A stretch of DNA of 64,000 bases, taken from positions 1 to 64,000 of the forward strand of contig JAIELY010000006.1 in the NCBI GenBank assembly GCA_019752555.1, in the 5' to 3' direction. The translations under genes and the position numbers were made by a program. Source of the stretch: Rhabdochlamydiaceae bacterium (GTDB lineage Bacteria > Chlamydiota > Chlamydiia > Chlamydiales > Rhabdochlamydiaceae). Shown here piece after piece: positions 35,511 through 44,505 of this stretch (position 1 is its first letter; each line of letters opens with the position of its first letter). The notes beneath the pieces were generated by a model, which saw nothing but the letters and a program-made list of their open reading frames with translations, had not been told where the DNA came from and ran no database searches.

Positions 35511-38500
35511 ATGCTCCGTTTCTTGATCCGCTTCTTGCGCAAGATTTTCAAAACCGTAGCGATCCTGCTCGCTTTGGGATCTTTATGCATCGCACTGCTG
35601 CAAACGAAATGGGCAAAAAATCAGATCCGTTTAGCACTTGTTGAAGAATTTAAAAATCAAGGGATCCAAGCCACGATCGATGGGATCAGCGGACGTCTTC
35701 CGTTCACCTGGACAATCGATGCACTCACGCTTCATTTTCCTAGCGGACAAACAGTTGTTTTACATGAATCTAAAATCCGCTTAAAAATCCTGCCTCTTTT
35801 AAAAAAACAGATCTCAATCAATTATCTCAACGTCCATGAGGTCCATCTTGATTTTGAAAGGGCCTCTACAACGCATGAGATCGACTTTACTCCAGAAGCT
35901 CTTCGAGAAGAGTTGCGCACAGCACTTGTTAACCTCTCTTGTCCATTGCATCTTTCGATCCAGCACTTGCATATCGACCTACTCACTCTTAGAGATCGAT
36001 CCACCTCAGAGGTATATCGCTTCAGCTTAAGCGCTAGAGGCAAATGGCGCAAAGACAACTTAGAATTCGCATTCGATGGAAAACTCTCCGCCCCAGAGAA
36101 TGCAGAAATATACGCTGAGCTATTTCTCAATGGAAATAGAGCAAAGGACAAAATCACCGTTGGATTTAAAGCAGATATAGCTGAAGTAAAAGGTGAAATT
36201 CTTTTGCTCGGATCCTGGAACACATGGCAAGCCCTGATCTGGGAAGATGCCCCTGCAGGCCCGCCTCTTAAAGGGACCGTGAAAACGCAACTTCCCCCAC
36301 CCCATCTCCCCGAATTTCCCCTTCTTAATCACTCTTGGAAAATCCACTCAGAGCTGCTCGTCTACGCAGGAGGGATTTTCACACTCGACACACTGTTTCT
36401 CTCTGATACAGCACAACAGATCCGCACAACGCTCAACGCTTCGAAAGAAGATTCGACTTGGCAAGGCAATCTCCTTTTAAAGGGAACCACCGAGCCCCTT
36501 CTAGTTGAAAGCAGCTTTAACTTCAGCTGGACGCCAAAAACCGCTTTTCAAATCTCTGATTTTGCCCTAAATTCAGCAGACACTTCTCTTCATGGAGACC
36601 TAACCCTTCTTCTTCCGAGCAAACAAATGCACGGCGCATTTTATGGCCAAGCCAGATCCCTGCAAAAGCTCCAGCCTTGGATCCCCCATTTTCACCTTGA
36701 AGGAAGCCTTGGGATCGAATGCACGTTATCCCCTCAGCAAGTAAACACTTGGGAGCAGAATCTGCATGTGCACCTATTTTCTAAAGAGATCCGCTCGTCT
36801 GATACGGTCGCGGAAAAAGTCACCCTCTCAGCAGAGATCCACGACCTCTATCACAAGCCCTATGGCACCATCGAGCTCAACTCCCCTAAGATCTACACCT
36901 CGCAGCTTTGCTTAAACCTACTGAACGTCCGCACCTTTACCGAAAATAACAAGTGGACCTTCGAAACATCAGCACAAGGCGCCCTTCAAGATCCTTTCCA
37001 TATCCAAACCCAAGGGCAATGGAATCTTCAAGGCCAAGAATTCACTCTCGAGCTTACTGAGGCAACAGGAGAGATTGCGCAGCAGAGCTTCTTTTTACAA
37101 AACCCCTGCGTAATGCATTGGAGCCCTGAAAAAATGCAACTCTCTTTGTGCGCGCTTACCATGGGAGAGGGAACAATCCAAAGCTCATTTGATTTTTCCC
37201 AAACAAATGCGCAAGCTCACCTGCAAATGAACCACTTCCCCCTAAAAACATTTTCAATCTTGCATCCTAATTTCTTTATCGATGGATCTCTTACAGCAAC
37301 AGCAGATCTCCACACACAAGACAAGCAGCTTTGCGGATTTTTCAATGCCGTTCTCGAGCAAGCCGATGTTCTGTATGCGGGCAAAGAGACCCCTTTAAAA
37401 GCCAAAGGATCTCTACAATCCCATCTTAACCAAGAAAGGTTCCAGATCCATGCCTCTGTTCTTTCCCAAGAGGGACAATTCCTCGACCTCGCCTGCAGCC
37501 TCCCTTTAATCACGCAGATTTTTCCCCTTGAGATCCAAATCGATCCCTCTAAACCCATCAGCGCAGAGGCGATCGCCGAAGGAAAAATCGAAGAGATTTT
37601 CGATTTTGTCAATATCGGCTCCCACCACATCACAGGACTAATCTCTTCCCGCCTTCTGCTCTCCCAAACACTCGCCTCCCCTGCTCTGCACGGCTCCATC
37701 GATTGGCAGTATGGCTCTTATGAAAACTACTCAACAGGAACTGCGTTAAAAGAGATCGATGTCCATCTGCTCGCCGAAAAAGATCAGCTCAAAATGACCT
37801 CTCTTAGAGCACGCGACGAAGAGGGATCTTTAACAGCAGAAGGGACCCTTCAACTTAAACCAAAAGAACAGTTTCCCTATGAGATTTCCGCAGAGCTCAC
37901 CTCCCTTAACGCTCTGCGCTTTGATATGATCGACGCCCACCTCACAGGCCCGCTTTATGTCACAGGGACGACAAAATCCGCCCTTGCGCTTGGAAACCTA
38001 ACCGTTCCCAAAGCGAATATTAAAATCCCCGATCAACTCCCCTACGAGATTCCGACACTGCCCGTCACCTTTATTAACCGTCCCTTGCACCTCAATCGAT
38101 CACAAATCACCCCCCTTGCTGTGTTTCCTTTAAATCTTGATCTGGAGCTTACCGCTGAAGACCAAGTGTTTGTCGAAGGCAAAGGATTAAAATCAGAATG
38201 GAAAGGCTCTGTTCACCTCACCGGGACTAACATGAATGTCGCTGCCGACGGAAAGCTCGATCTTATGAATGGGGAATACCTCTTTACCGGTAAGATCTTT
38301 AAACTCTCAGAGGGACAGATCGTCTTTAACGACAAACCCACTGCCTCTGCCTATTTAAAGCTCAGCGGTATTCTCACCTTGCAAGATGCCGAGATCACAG
38401 CGCACCTCTATGGTCCGCTCACCTCTCCCCAACTCACCTTCCAGTCCAATCCCCACATGACAACAAGTGCAATCCTCTCGCGCATCCTCTTTAACAAAGA

Positions 38501-38825
38501 TCTCAGCGACATCTCTCAGACCGAGGCGATTCAACTTGCGACAACCCTCATGGACCTCTCGGGCGGAGCGACACCCGGCGTGATGGAAGCCATCCGCAAA
38601 ACGCTTGGAATCGACAGGCTTACGATCGTTCCTTCTGAGAAAAATGAAATTGCCCTGCAAATCGGTAAATACCTCACGAAAGGGGTCATGGTGACCCTCT
38701 CTCAAAGCGCTACAAGCACGCAAGTGATTGTCGAAGTTGAACTCAAACAAGGCTTTGTCTTTCAAGCAGAAACTCAAGAAGAGCAAGAGGGCAAATTCTC
38801 TCTCAAGTGGCGCAAAAACTACTAG
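35511..38825 (+). CDS. tamB: Translocation/assembly protein TamB (AsmA-like)
   Basis: 1104-residue inner-membrane-anchored periplasmic protein. An N-terminal helix (TVAILLALGSLCIALLQ, about 16-32) anchors a long repetitive beta-helical domain; TamB/AsmA proteins form lipid-carrying grooves between membranes. The last 250 residues are the TamB C-terminal domain (ADGKLDLMNGEYLFTGKIFK, then DRLTIVPSEKNEIALQIGKY and the end FSLKWRKNY). It partners TamA, encoded just upstream. Shared roles with MlaEFD (47-50 kb) in lipid balance are plausible. Confidence 0.9.
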   Translation: MLRFLIRFLRKIFKTVAILLALGSLCIALLQTKWAKNQIRLALVEEFKNQGIQATIDGISGRLPFTWTIDALTLHFPSGQTVVLHESKIRLKILPLLKKQISINYLNVHEVHLDFERASTTHEIDFTPEALREELRTALVNLSCPLHLSIQHLHIDLLTLRDRSTSEVYRFSLSARGKWRKDNLEFAFDGKLSAPENAEIYAELFLNGNRAKDKITVGFKADIAEVKGEILLLGSWNTWQALIWEDAPAGPPLKGTVKTQLPPPHLPEFPLLNHSWKIHSELLVYAGGIFTLDTLFLSDTAQQIRTTLNASKEDSTWQGNLLLKGTTEPLLVESSFNFSWTPKTAFQISDFALNSADTSLHGDLTLLLPSKQMHGAFYGQARSLQKLQPWIPHFHLEGSLGIECTLSPQQVNTWEQNLHVHLFSKEIRSSDTVAEKVTLSAEIHDLYHKPYGTIELNSPKIYTSQLCLNLLNVRTFTENNKWTFETSAQGALQDPFHIQTQGQWNLQGQEFTLELTEATGEIAQQSFFLQNPCVMHWSPEKMQLSLCALTMGEGTIQSSFDFSQTNAQAHLQMNHFPLKTFSILHPNFFIDGSLTATADLHTQDKQLCGFFNAVLEQADVLYAGKETPLKAKGSLQSHLNQERFQIHASVLSQEGQFLDLACSLPLITQIFPLEIQIDPSKPISAEAIAEGKIEEIFDFVNIGSHHITGLISSRLLLSQTLASPALHGSIDWQYGSYENYSTGTALKEIDVHLLAEKDQLKMTSLRARDEEGSLTAEGTLQLKPKEQFPYEISAELTSLNALRFDMIDAHLTGPLYVTGTTKSALALGNLTVPKANIKIPDQLPYEIPTLPVTFINRPLHLNRSQITPLAVFPLNLDLELTAEDQVFVEGKGLKSEWKGSVHLTGTNMNVAADGKLDLMNGEYLFTGKIFKLSEGQIVFNDKPTASAYLKLSGILTLQDAEITAHLYGPLTSPQLTFQSNPHMTTSAILSRILFNKDLSDISQTEAIQLATTLMDLSGGATPGVMEAIRKTLGIDRLTIVPSEKNEIALQIGKYLTKGVMVTLSQSATSTQVIVEVELKQGFVFQAETQEEQEGKFSLKWRKNY

Positions 38826-38978
38826 TGATTTTCTAATCAAACATAGATTTACACTTTCTTTATATTTACTAAACAAATTAAACAAATGACTCGTCAAAGT
38901 TTTCATTTGATTCAATTTAACCCACTTGTTAAGATCATCCCGGATTGCTCATATGATTTGAAACTAAAGAGGTACTTC

Positions 38979-39530
38979 ATGCTTCGAGATCCTGTAGAGT
39001 CTGTATCCCCGAAAAGCAAACGTGGCAGCGATTATAACGTCACTCAGATCTATCTTGACCTTCACGAAGGGATCCACGAAGCGCAAGAAGCCAAAATCGC
39101 ACAGCGATTAGAAACACTCGACCAACTCAACAGGCAAAACTCTTTGTTGCATGAGCTTCTCTGCGCGCTCACCCTGGCCTCTAAAAACAAGGACACTAGC
39201 GACAAAAGCAAAACCAATGAAGCAGATTTCAGAAATGACCCTAAAATTAAAGCCATTATTGAAGAAATCCTCACCTTTGCTCCTGAGATTTTCGGCAACT
39301 GCGATATGGAAAAAGGGGAGCACCTTGTCTGGAAAACAGAAGAGGATGTTCAAAGTGCATTGAAACGTATCGACGAGTGTGTTAGACTCAAAGTCTCTGA
39401 AGTGAGCCGTGTCACAATGTTCATTAGTAAAGATTATGAAGATCGGATCCAGTACACGGAAAGCGCACTAAAAACTCTTGAAATGATGATCCGCCATATC
39501 GATTCGATTATTTCTAAATACAGAAAATAA
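38979..39530 (+). CDS. Coiled-coil protein of the T3S translocon operon
   Basis: 183 residues, first gene of the translocon operon. Start 38979 (MLRDPVESVSPKSKRGS) has AGAGG ahead of it; an upstream in-frame ATG at 38886 is less likely. The body is helical (EAQEAKIAQRLETLDQLNRQ) with a Lys/Asp-rich hinge, and the C-terminus is again coiled. No motif is recognised. In C. trachomatis the copB/copD clusters also contain a small unknown gene (CT577 and CT863), so it may be their counterpart by position. The stop is one base before the chaperone ATG. Confidence 0.7.
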   Translation: MLRDPVESVSPKSKRGSDYNVTQIYLDLHEGIHEAQEAKIAQRLETLDQLNRQNSLLHELLCALTLASKNKDTSDKSKTNEADFRNDPKIKAIIEEILTFAPEIFGNCDMEKGEHLVWKTEEDVQSALKRIDECVRLKVSEVSRVTMFISKDYEDRIQYTESALKTLEMMIRHIDSIISKYRK

Positions 39531-39531
39531 C

Positions 39532-39987
39532 ATGAAAAACACTGACCTCATCCAAGACATCGCAACCCATCTTAACATCTCTGTCGAATCGGGAAAACCT
39601 TTATCCGAAACAGAGCACGAAGCTCTTTACACAACAGCATATTCCCTCTATGAGCAAGGAGATTATAATGCTGCAGCAAATCTATTTACTTACCTTGTTC
39701 TAAATGCTCCGTTTTGCGACCGCTCGTGGAGAGGCCTTGCCGCCACCCGCCAGATGCAGCACGACTATCAAGGCTCGCTGCACGCCTGGGCGCTCACCTC
39801 TATTTTACAAGAGAAAGATCCCCTGCCCCATTTCCATGCAGCAGAATGCTATCTCTCAATAGGAGACAACGAAGAGGCCCTAAATGCGCTTAATGCAGCA
39901 GAAACACTGCTCTCTTTGTCTCAAGACAACAGCGAACTAAAAAATAAAATCGACCTTTTGAAGAAGACCTATGCCGCGCGCAACTAA
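39532..39987 (+). CDS. T3S translocator chaperone, LcrH/SycD family
   Basis: Class II T3S chaperone that holds the hydrophobic translocators before export. The 151-aa protein consists of three TPR-like repeats: ALYTTAYSLYEQGDYNAAAN, then LFTYLVLNAPFCDRSWRGLA and HFHAAECYLSIGDNEEALNA, the LcrH/SycD pattern. It lies immediately before the SctE-like gene and overlaps its start by 17 bases, as expected for a chaperone with its cargo. C. trachomatis has two such proteins (Scc2, Scc3); which one this matches cannot be told. Confidence 0.9.
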   Translation: MKNTDLIQDIATHLNISVESGKPLSETEHEALYTTAYSLYEQGDYNAAANLFTYLVLNAPFCDRSWRGLAATRQMQHDYQGSLHAWALTSILQEKDPLPHFHAAECYLSIGDNEEALNALNAAETLLSLSQDNSELKNKIDLLKKTYAARN

Positions 39988-40858
39988 TTCGATCACACCA
40001 AAGCCGCCTCAACATCCGAGCTCCGCACGGCCCAACCGGCTTTTTCATGAAATCCCCTTGACAAAGCAGCTTCATGAAAAGAGCACGCTCCATCCGACAG
40101 CACCCGTTTCCCCTCCCCTTGTTTTGCAACCCGCATTTGAGCGTCCACGCCTTATCCCTCCGATCTCCTCTTCGAATGCAGCAAAAAGCACCTTAGCAAA
40201 AACAGCCGCAAGAGCCCCTTTGTTTGAAACTGAGGAAACTCATGAAGAAACCCATGAGCTGCCCCGTTTTAGAAAACCCACTTGTTCTGAGCTCAAATTC
40301 ATTGCAGCGATGGCCACCTTCCGCAGCATAGGAGATGGGATCATCAATTCAGTTGCCGATCGCCTGGATCTTTTTAAAATCAAGCTTCAAAACTTATCGG
40401 CAGAAGCTGCGCAAAAAGTGCGCGAAGCAGCAGAGCGCGCAGCGGATGTCGGCTTTTGGGCGCTTCTCAAAAAAATTGCGACCTGCCTTGTTGCAGCTCT
40501 TTCGATCTTTGTCGGCGGCGCGCTGATCTCTACTGGAGCTAGCCCTCTTGTCGGCGGCGCCATGATTGGATCGGGCCTACTTTCGATCACCAATTTTACG
40601 TTTTCCGAAGCTGGTATTTGGGATTGGGTCGCCAAAAAGCTCGCGGGCGAAGATGAACAGCGGCGCAATCAAATCGCAACGCTTCTTCCCACCATCCTCG
40701 GCATCTCGAGCGCCCTTATCGGAATTTTTGGCGTTACAGGGGCGACGATGCTGACAGGTGTGCAGTGGATGGATAAAGCCATCTTTATCGCTCAAGCAGC
40801 CTTGGCCACTTTTCAGGGGATAACAACCTTGGAAAAGGGGTGGCAGATTCCCGTTTAA
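39971..40858 (+). CDS. sctE: T3S translocator SctE (CopB/YopB-like), main part, frameshifted
   Basis: 295 residues in this frame. The N-terminal 100 residues are Pro-rich and disordered; an amphipathic region follows (LSAEAAQKVREAAERAADVG), then two hydrophobic segments at about 164-204 and 236-263, the pattern of pore-forming major translocators. Chlamydial CopB and YopB continue with a C-terminal coiled region; here the frame stops at 40858 (GWQIPV), while that coiled region is found in the next frame (40840-41046). A slippery A AAG GGG at 40834-40840 lies at the junction. The N-terminal part may be made alone, or joined by -1 frameshifting. Confidence 0.8.
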   Translation: MPRATNSITPKPPQHPSSARPNRLFHEIPLTKQLHEKSTLHPTAPVSPPLVLQPAFERPRLIPPISSSNAAKSTLAKTAARAPLFETEETHEETHELPRFRKPTCSELKFIAAMATFRSIGDGIINSVADRLDLFKIKLQNLSAEAAQKVREAAERAADVGFWALLKKIATCLVAALSIFVGGALISTGASPLVGGAMIGSGLLSITNFTFSEAGIWDWVAKKLAGEDEQRRNQIATLLPTILGISSALIGIFGVTGATMLTGVQWMDKAIFIAQAALATFQGITTLEKGWQIPV

Positions 40859-41046
40859 CAGAGGCGAAAGCCAACCTCTCTGAAAAGAGCGCAGAAATCA
40901 CAGCCGGCCGCTCAAACGTGGAAACAATGAACGACACTTTAAGTCAGTTTTTAGACAGCACAAGCCACATGCAACGCAGCGCAGCCCAGTTCGTTCAACT
41001 CGCCCTGCGCTCAAATGAGCTTGTTGCCAAAGAAATACATAGCTAA
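40840..41046 (+). CDS. SctE C-terminal coiled region in the -1 frame
   Basis: 68 codons from GTG 40840, overlapping the main sctE frame by 19 bases. The sequence (DSRLTEAKANLSEKSAEITA, then SQFLDSTSHMQRSAAQFVQL) is a helical, charged, Ala/Gln-rich tail of the kind that follows the membrane segments of YopB/CopB proteins. Read with the upstream frame by a -1 step at A AAG GGG it gives a continuous translocator of about 358 residues. Alternatives: a separate coupled mini-gene with a GTG start, a real mutation, or a base error in AAAAGGGG. Confidence 0.65.
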   Translation: MADSRLTEAKANLSEKSAEITAGRSNVETMNDTLSQFLDSTSHMQRSAAQFVQLALRSNELVAKEIHS

Positions 41047-41064
41047 CGACAAGGAGACAACAGA

Positions 41065-41532
41065 ATGTCTGAATTACGCGTACAACACACAAACAATAGA
41101 GACAAACTCATCAATGCTCTTGCCGACATGGATGAGACATTTACAAAGCTAAGCATCCGAGGACTTGATCTTGCGCACGAAGCTGCCATGAGATTCATGT
41201 CCAAAAATAAAAGCGCTGTAAGCAACGAAAGAAACTCGGCTTGGCTCGATCTTTCTACAGCAGGAAGCGCTGCTGCTACGATGATTGCTGCAGGCTTTCA
41301 ACCCGAGGGCGCTGGAAAATCGTTCTTCAATGCCGTCACCCAAATTTCTCAAGGAGTCGGTTCCTCTGGAAAAACATTTTTAGGCAGCAGAACATCGCAG
41401 TTTAATGCTGAGCAAAGCGAAGCAATGCAGATCCAGCATCAACAATTTAATGAACTCTCAAGAGAGGCTGCATCCACAAGCCAAAAAATGCGTCAGCTCA
41501 GTTTAGAACTACTGCAAAAAATGTATAAATAA
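41065..41532 (+). CDS. T3S minor translocator-like protein (SctB/CopD-like)
   Basis: 155 residues at the position of the second translocator. AAGGAGA precedes the ATG well. The protein is helical with a weakly hydrophobic centre (AGSAAATMIAAGFQPEGAGK, about 72-91) and Gln/Ser-rich amphipathic C-terminus (EAMQIQHQQFNELSREAAST). SctB proteins are usually longer (YopD and CopD exceed 300 residues), so this is a short version or a diverged partner. Assignment rests on gene order and pattern, not on a strong signature. Confidence 0.6.
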   Translation: MSELRVQHTNNRDKLINALADMDETFTKLSIRGLDLAHEAAMRFMSKNKSAVSNERNSAWLDLSTAGSAAATMIAAGFQPEGAGKSFFNAVTQISQGVGSSGKTFLGSRTSQFNAEQSEAMQIQHQQFNELSREAASTSQKMRQLSLELLQKMYK

Positions 41533-41883
41533 GGCCCCGATAGCAAAAAGAGTTAAGTCCAGAAGCCTAAATCATATGGGCTTCTGGCTATTTCATCCAC
41601 TCCCCTCACCCCTCTCTTCTTTTCTCTCATCGTCTCTAAAAAGACGCATGGAAACCGACCTTTTTCAATCAATAAATATTAAAATGAATAAAAATATAAT
41701 AAATAGTTAAGTAATTATTTTACTTTTGAATGATATTAACTCTTATGATAACATGTTTTGCATGGTTGAATAATATTATTTAGTTTGCACTTCTTTATTA
41801 AATTAAGCCAGTAGCATAACCTGCAAGGCTTATAAATTTTATTTGAAGCTGCATTTCAAATCTCAAGAATTAAGGAGAAGCAT
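41533..41883. other. Intergenic region between translocon and Ser-rich gene
   Basis: AT-rich, no gene. A 9-bp stem CCAGAAGCC/GGCTTCTGG with an 11-base loop (41559-41587) lies 27 bases past the sctB-like stop and may end the translocon transcript, although only a weak T-rich tail follows. TAAGGAG at the right end is the ribosome site of the Ser-rich gene. No clear promoter could be fixed. Confidence 0.5.
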
Positions 41884-43440
41884 ATGAGTACTTTAGGTCA
41901 AATCCTAACTAATCTAAATGTTACCAAAGATCAGTTGCCAGCATTAATTGTCAGCCTCACCCAGGCACCAGCAGTACACGAAGGTCGTATCATAGAACTT
42001 TACAAAAAAGTGATGAGCCTTGAAAGCTTATTAGTAAATATTAATGCAACTCAGCCTCAAGCTGAAATGCTCTTAAGAAATACTCATGATGAAATCAATG
42101 ACTTGGAAAAGGAAATTCGAGATGCTAATGACATATTTCAGACCTTTGCAGCGGCTTTAAACACTGACCTTGATCCTGATGATGAAAATGCAAAAATTTA
42201 CCTCGGAATGACTGATATTGTTCAAAATCAAATCATGAATTTAGAACGAAAACACGATGGGTTGATAGATAAGATCAAAGGTGTATTTAATGAAACTTGC
42301 AAATTTTACAAAGTTGACACATCGCTGTATTTAGCGCCCGCTGCGTTCCCCCACTCCTCTCCTGTACGCTCTATTTCACCAATTCCGTCAAGTTCATCGA
42401 GCAGCAGCTCTTCAAGCAGCTCATACTCGACTAGCTTTAGCGCTAGCATCGAGCACCTCCCGCTGCCAACTCCTGATGTTGTTAGCTTTTCAACAGACTC
42501 ATTCCGTTCTGGAGATTTTACAGAGCTATTGAAGCACATTCATGCACAAAAGGATGCTATTACGCAACAAGCAGATCAATCTACTCTTTCCTCTCCGCGT
42601 CCACAAATTACTCTCAGCAGAAGTAGTAGCTCCTCAGCATCCTCATCAATACCAGATAGTTCTTTTTTTACGGTTGATCCTGCTACAATTCATCCAAGTG
42701 CGTTTACATCCTCAACGACAAACCAGTTTCCGTCTTCGTCTTTATCAGCATCAGGAACTAACGATACCTCTGGTTGGGTATTAGCGGGCTTTCAGGAGGA
42801 TGAGGAAGAAGACACAAGTTCAAGTTCGTCAAGCTCTAGCTCAAGTTCTTTTAGCCCAAGTTTCAGTTCATCTAGCTCTTCTAGCTCTAGCTCAAGTTCA
42901 TCTAGCTCTAGCTCAAGTTCTTTTAGCACAAGTTTCAGTTCGTCAAGCTTTAATCCTAATTTCAACTCATCTTCTCTCTTTGTTACAGATCCTAAGTACA
43001 AGTTTGACACTGATCCCTTTGCTGACGGAACAACGCCGTTCTCTAATAACTCAGGGTCAGCGATAGAATTTCCAGAGGAAGAGGAGCCTACCTCCGAGGC
43101 AGCTGCAGAAATTCCATCTGATGAATTTGAAAAATCTGATGAATCTAAGAGCATTAGACAGCTTATCGCATATATTGACAGCTCTAAAGAAGGCAATGTC
43201 AGCGCTAAGCGATACGAAAGTCATGTGAAAAAACATATCGGCACATTAGATTCTAAGACACGAGGAGCAATCTACACTTACTTCCACAATGCATGTATTT
43301 ATGATTCTAAATATGCTTCTCAAGAAAAAGAATTATCCAAAATGGGTCGACGAGCAAAAACTGTTTGGGGAAAAAATAACTATCCCCTTCAAGAGAATGC
43401 AGCGATTCTTCGAGGAGTCCTCAGATCACTAATCGAGTAG
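41884..43440 (+). CDS. Ser-rich protein with poly-Ser tract, candidate T3S effector
   Basis: 518 residues, not recognised. Residues 1-150 are helical (DEINDLEKEIRDANDIFQTF). The middle (about 155-380) is extremely Ser-rich, with runs of ten or more Ser broken by Phe, Pro and Thr, followed by an acidic patch. The last 85 residues form a folded domain: IRQLIAYIDSSKEGNVSAKR, then DSKTRGAIYTYFHNA, and TVWGKNNYPLQENAAILRGV. That domain resembles the C-termini of the genes ending at 44506 and 45861 and less so the one ending at 59647. No Sec signal. A TAAGGAG site is present. Directly downstream of the translocon operon, so T3S export is a fair inference. Confidence 0.75.
   Translation: MSTLGQILTNLNVTKDQLPALIVSLTQAPAVHEGRIIELYKKVMSLESLLVNINATQPQAEMLLRNTHDEINDLEKEIRDANDIFQTFAAALNTDLDPDDENAKIYLGMTDIVQNQIMNLERKHDGLIDKIKGVFNETCKFYKVDTSLYLAPAAFPHSSPVRSISPIPSSSSSSSSSSSSYSTSFSASIEHLPLPTPDVVSFSTDSFRSGDFTELLKHIHAQKDAITQQADQSTLSSPRPQITLSRSSSSSASSSIPDSSFFTVDPATIHPSAFTSSTTNQFPSSSLSASGTNDTSGWVLAGFQEDEEEDTSSSSSSSSSSSFSPSFSSSSSSSSSSSSSSSSSSSFSTSFSSSSFNPNFNSSSLFVTDPKYKFDTDPFADGTTPFSNNSGSAIEFPEEEEPTSEAAAEIPSDEFEKSDESKSIRQLIAYIDSSKEGNVSAKRYESHVKKHIGTLDSKTRGAIYTYFHNACIYDSKYASQEKELSKMGRRAKTVWGKNNYPLQENAAILRGVLRSLIE
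42835..42948 (+). repeat. 42-bp direct repeat in the poly-Ser tract
   Basis: Bases 42835-42876 recur at 42907-42948 with three mismatches, offset by 72 bases (24 codons). The units encode SSSSFSPSFSSSS-like segments built from AGC/AGT/TCA/TCT codons. The tract has grown by in-frame duplication, and its length may vary between strains. Confidence 0.8.
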
Positions 43441-43475
43441 ATTCATTGCACGCTTCTTGATTTTTAGAGGCTAAC

Positions 43476-43516
43476 AAAAAACCTCAGTAGCTAACTGCTA
43501 CTGAGGTTTTTTTTTG
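43476..43516. terminator. Strong bidirectional terminator
   Basis: A perfect 16-bp stem, AAAAAACCTCAGTAGC / GCTACTGAGGTTTTTT, loop TAACT, ends in a further T run. It serves the Ser-rich gene ending at 43440 and, through the A run on the left, probably also the minus-strand gene ending at 43599. Confidence 0.9.
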
Positions 43517-43598
43517 ACCATATGTCAATTGTTGCTTTTTTACTTCATTACTTTAAAAGCACAGCATTTTTAGTAGGCACCCACAAAAGAGCCTCAAG

Positions 43599-44288
43599 TC
43601 ACCTAAAGGAAAGCTTGCTCATCGTGTTCTTGAGGAAGCTAAGGGCCCCTCTTCGCCGTGTAGGGGTGGCGCTGGTTGAGCTCTCAGAGGATGATGAGGA
43701 CTCAGAACTCACAGAGGGCAGTGATGGCATCGAAGAGGAGCTGCTTGAGCTCTCAGAGGCTAGTGGGGGTGTAGATGAGGACCCTATTTCAAGCTCTGGA
43801 TGGCCTATCGATGTATCCGTCCTTTCAAATAATGGGTGTGCAATTGGCTGAGAAAAGGAAATGGGTGGATCTAAAATTTCAAGCGACTGCCTCGCTAAAA
43901 AACCTCTCATTTGAGAGATCTCTATCCTAATTGGCATATGATACCTGTTAAAATAATCTGCAGCAAAAAAGGCTATTTTTTGAAGCTCGGATGCAGCTGG
44001 GTCGTTTGAATTTATGTAGAGATAATCACAGGCAGCACTCAACCAATTCCGAGCACTATAAAAATCCTCTTCAAGCTGATTTAGAGACTCTCTGAGACCC
44101 ATTTCGATGGATGGATTGGGATAATGGGTATTAAGAGAAGAAACGTAAGTATGCACTCTTTGCTGCAGGTCCATTGTCCGATGAACCAGTGATGCCGTAT
44201 TGGATGAAAGAGCAAACAGGGTTTTTGCTATATTTTCTTGATTGACAAGAGGTTGAGAACCTATAGCCATTGAACTAGATGCTGACAT
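43599..44288 (-). CDS. Helical Ser/acidic protein of the effector-like cluster
   Basis: 229 residues, unknown. The N-terminal 150 residues are helical (QENIAKTLFALSSNTASLVH, then LRESLNQLEEDFYSARNWL) and resemble in layout the N-terminus of the neighbouring gene 44506-45642 (helix, Asn-Pro or Gln-Asp-Pro turn, then FNRYHMPIRIE-like helix). The C-terminus is a Ser/Glu-rich run (SSSSSSMPSLPSVSSESSSS) ending in a basic helix (TRRRGALSFLKNTMSKL). It lacks the C-terminal domain of its neighbours, so it may be a shortened paralogue. Confidence 0.65.
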   Translation of the reverse strand: MSASSSMAIGSQPLVNQENIAKTLFALSSNTASLVHRTMDLQQRVHTYVSSLNTHYPNPSIEMGLRESLNQLEEDFYSARNWLSAACDYLYINSNDPAASELQKIAFFAADYFNRYHMPIRIEISQMRGFLARQSLEILDPPISFSQPIAHPLFERTDTSIGHPELEIGSSSTPPLASESSSSSSSMPSLPSVSSESSSSSESSTSATPTRRRGALSFLKNTMSKLSFR

Positions 44289-44430
44289 AAAACCTCAAAA
44301 TGTTATTGTTTATATTAATTTACTAAAGAATCTAATTTATAATTCCTATTATATATAAATTTAAAATTTAAATCAATAAATAAATTGATTTCAACATTAA
44401 GAAATAGAAGAATTAAAAAAAGATTAGATA

Positions 44431-44469
44431 AAAAGAAGGCCTTCAGTAGCTTATGACACTACTGAAGGC
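44431..44469 (-). terminator. Terminator of the 378-aa protein gene
   Basis: An 11-bp perfect stem, GCCTTCAGTAG / CTACTGAAGGC (44439-44469) with a 9-base loop, is followed on the minus strand by CTTCTTTTT. It lies about 37 bases after the stop at 44506. Its core (TTCAGTAGC) resembles the terminator at 43476, suggesting shared origin. Confidence 0.8.
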
Positions 44470-44505
44470 ACGTTGGATCTTAGAGTTTATAAGACTTAAA
44501 CGGGG

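Noticed and set aside
42792-43196. 134-codon antisense frame over the poly-Ser tract
   Set aside because: Product is a Leu/Glu repeat produced by the complement of Ser codons; no start signals.
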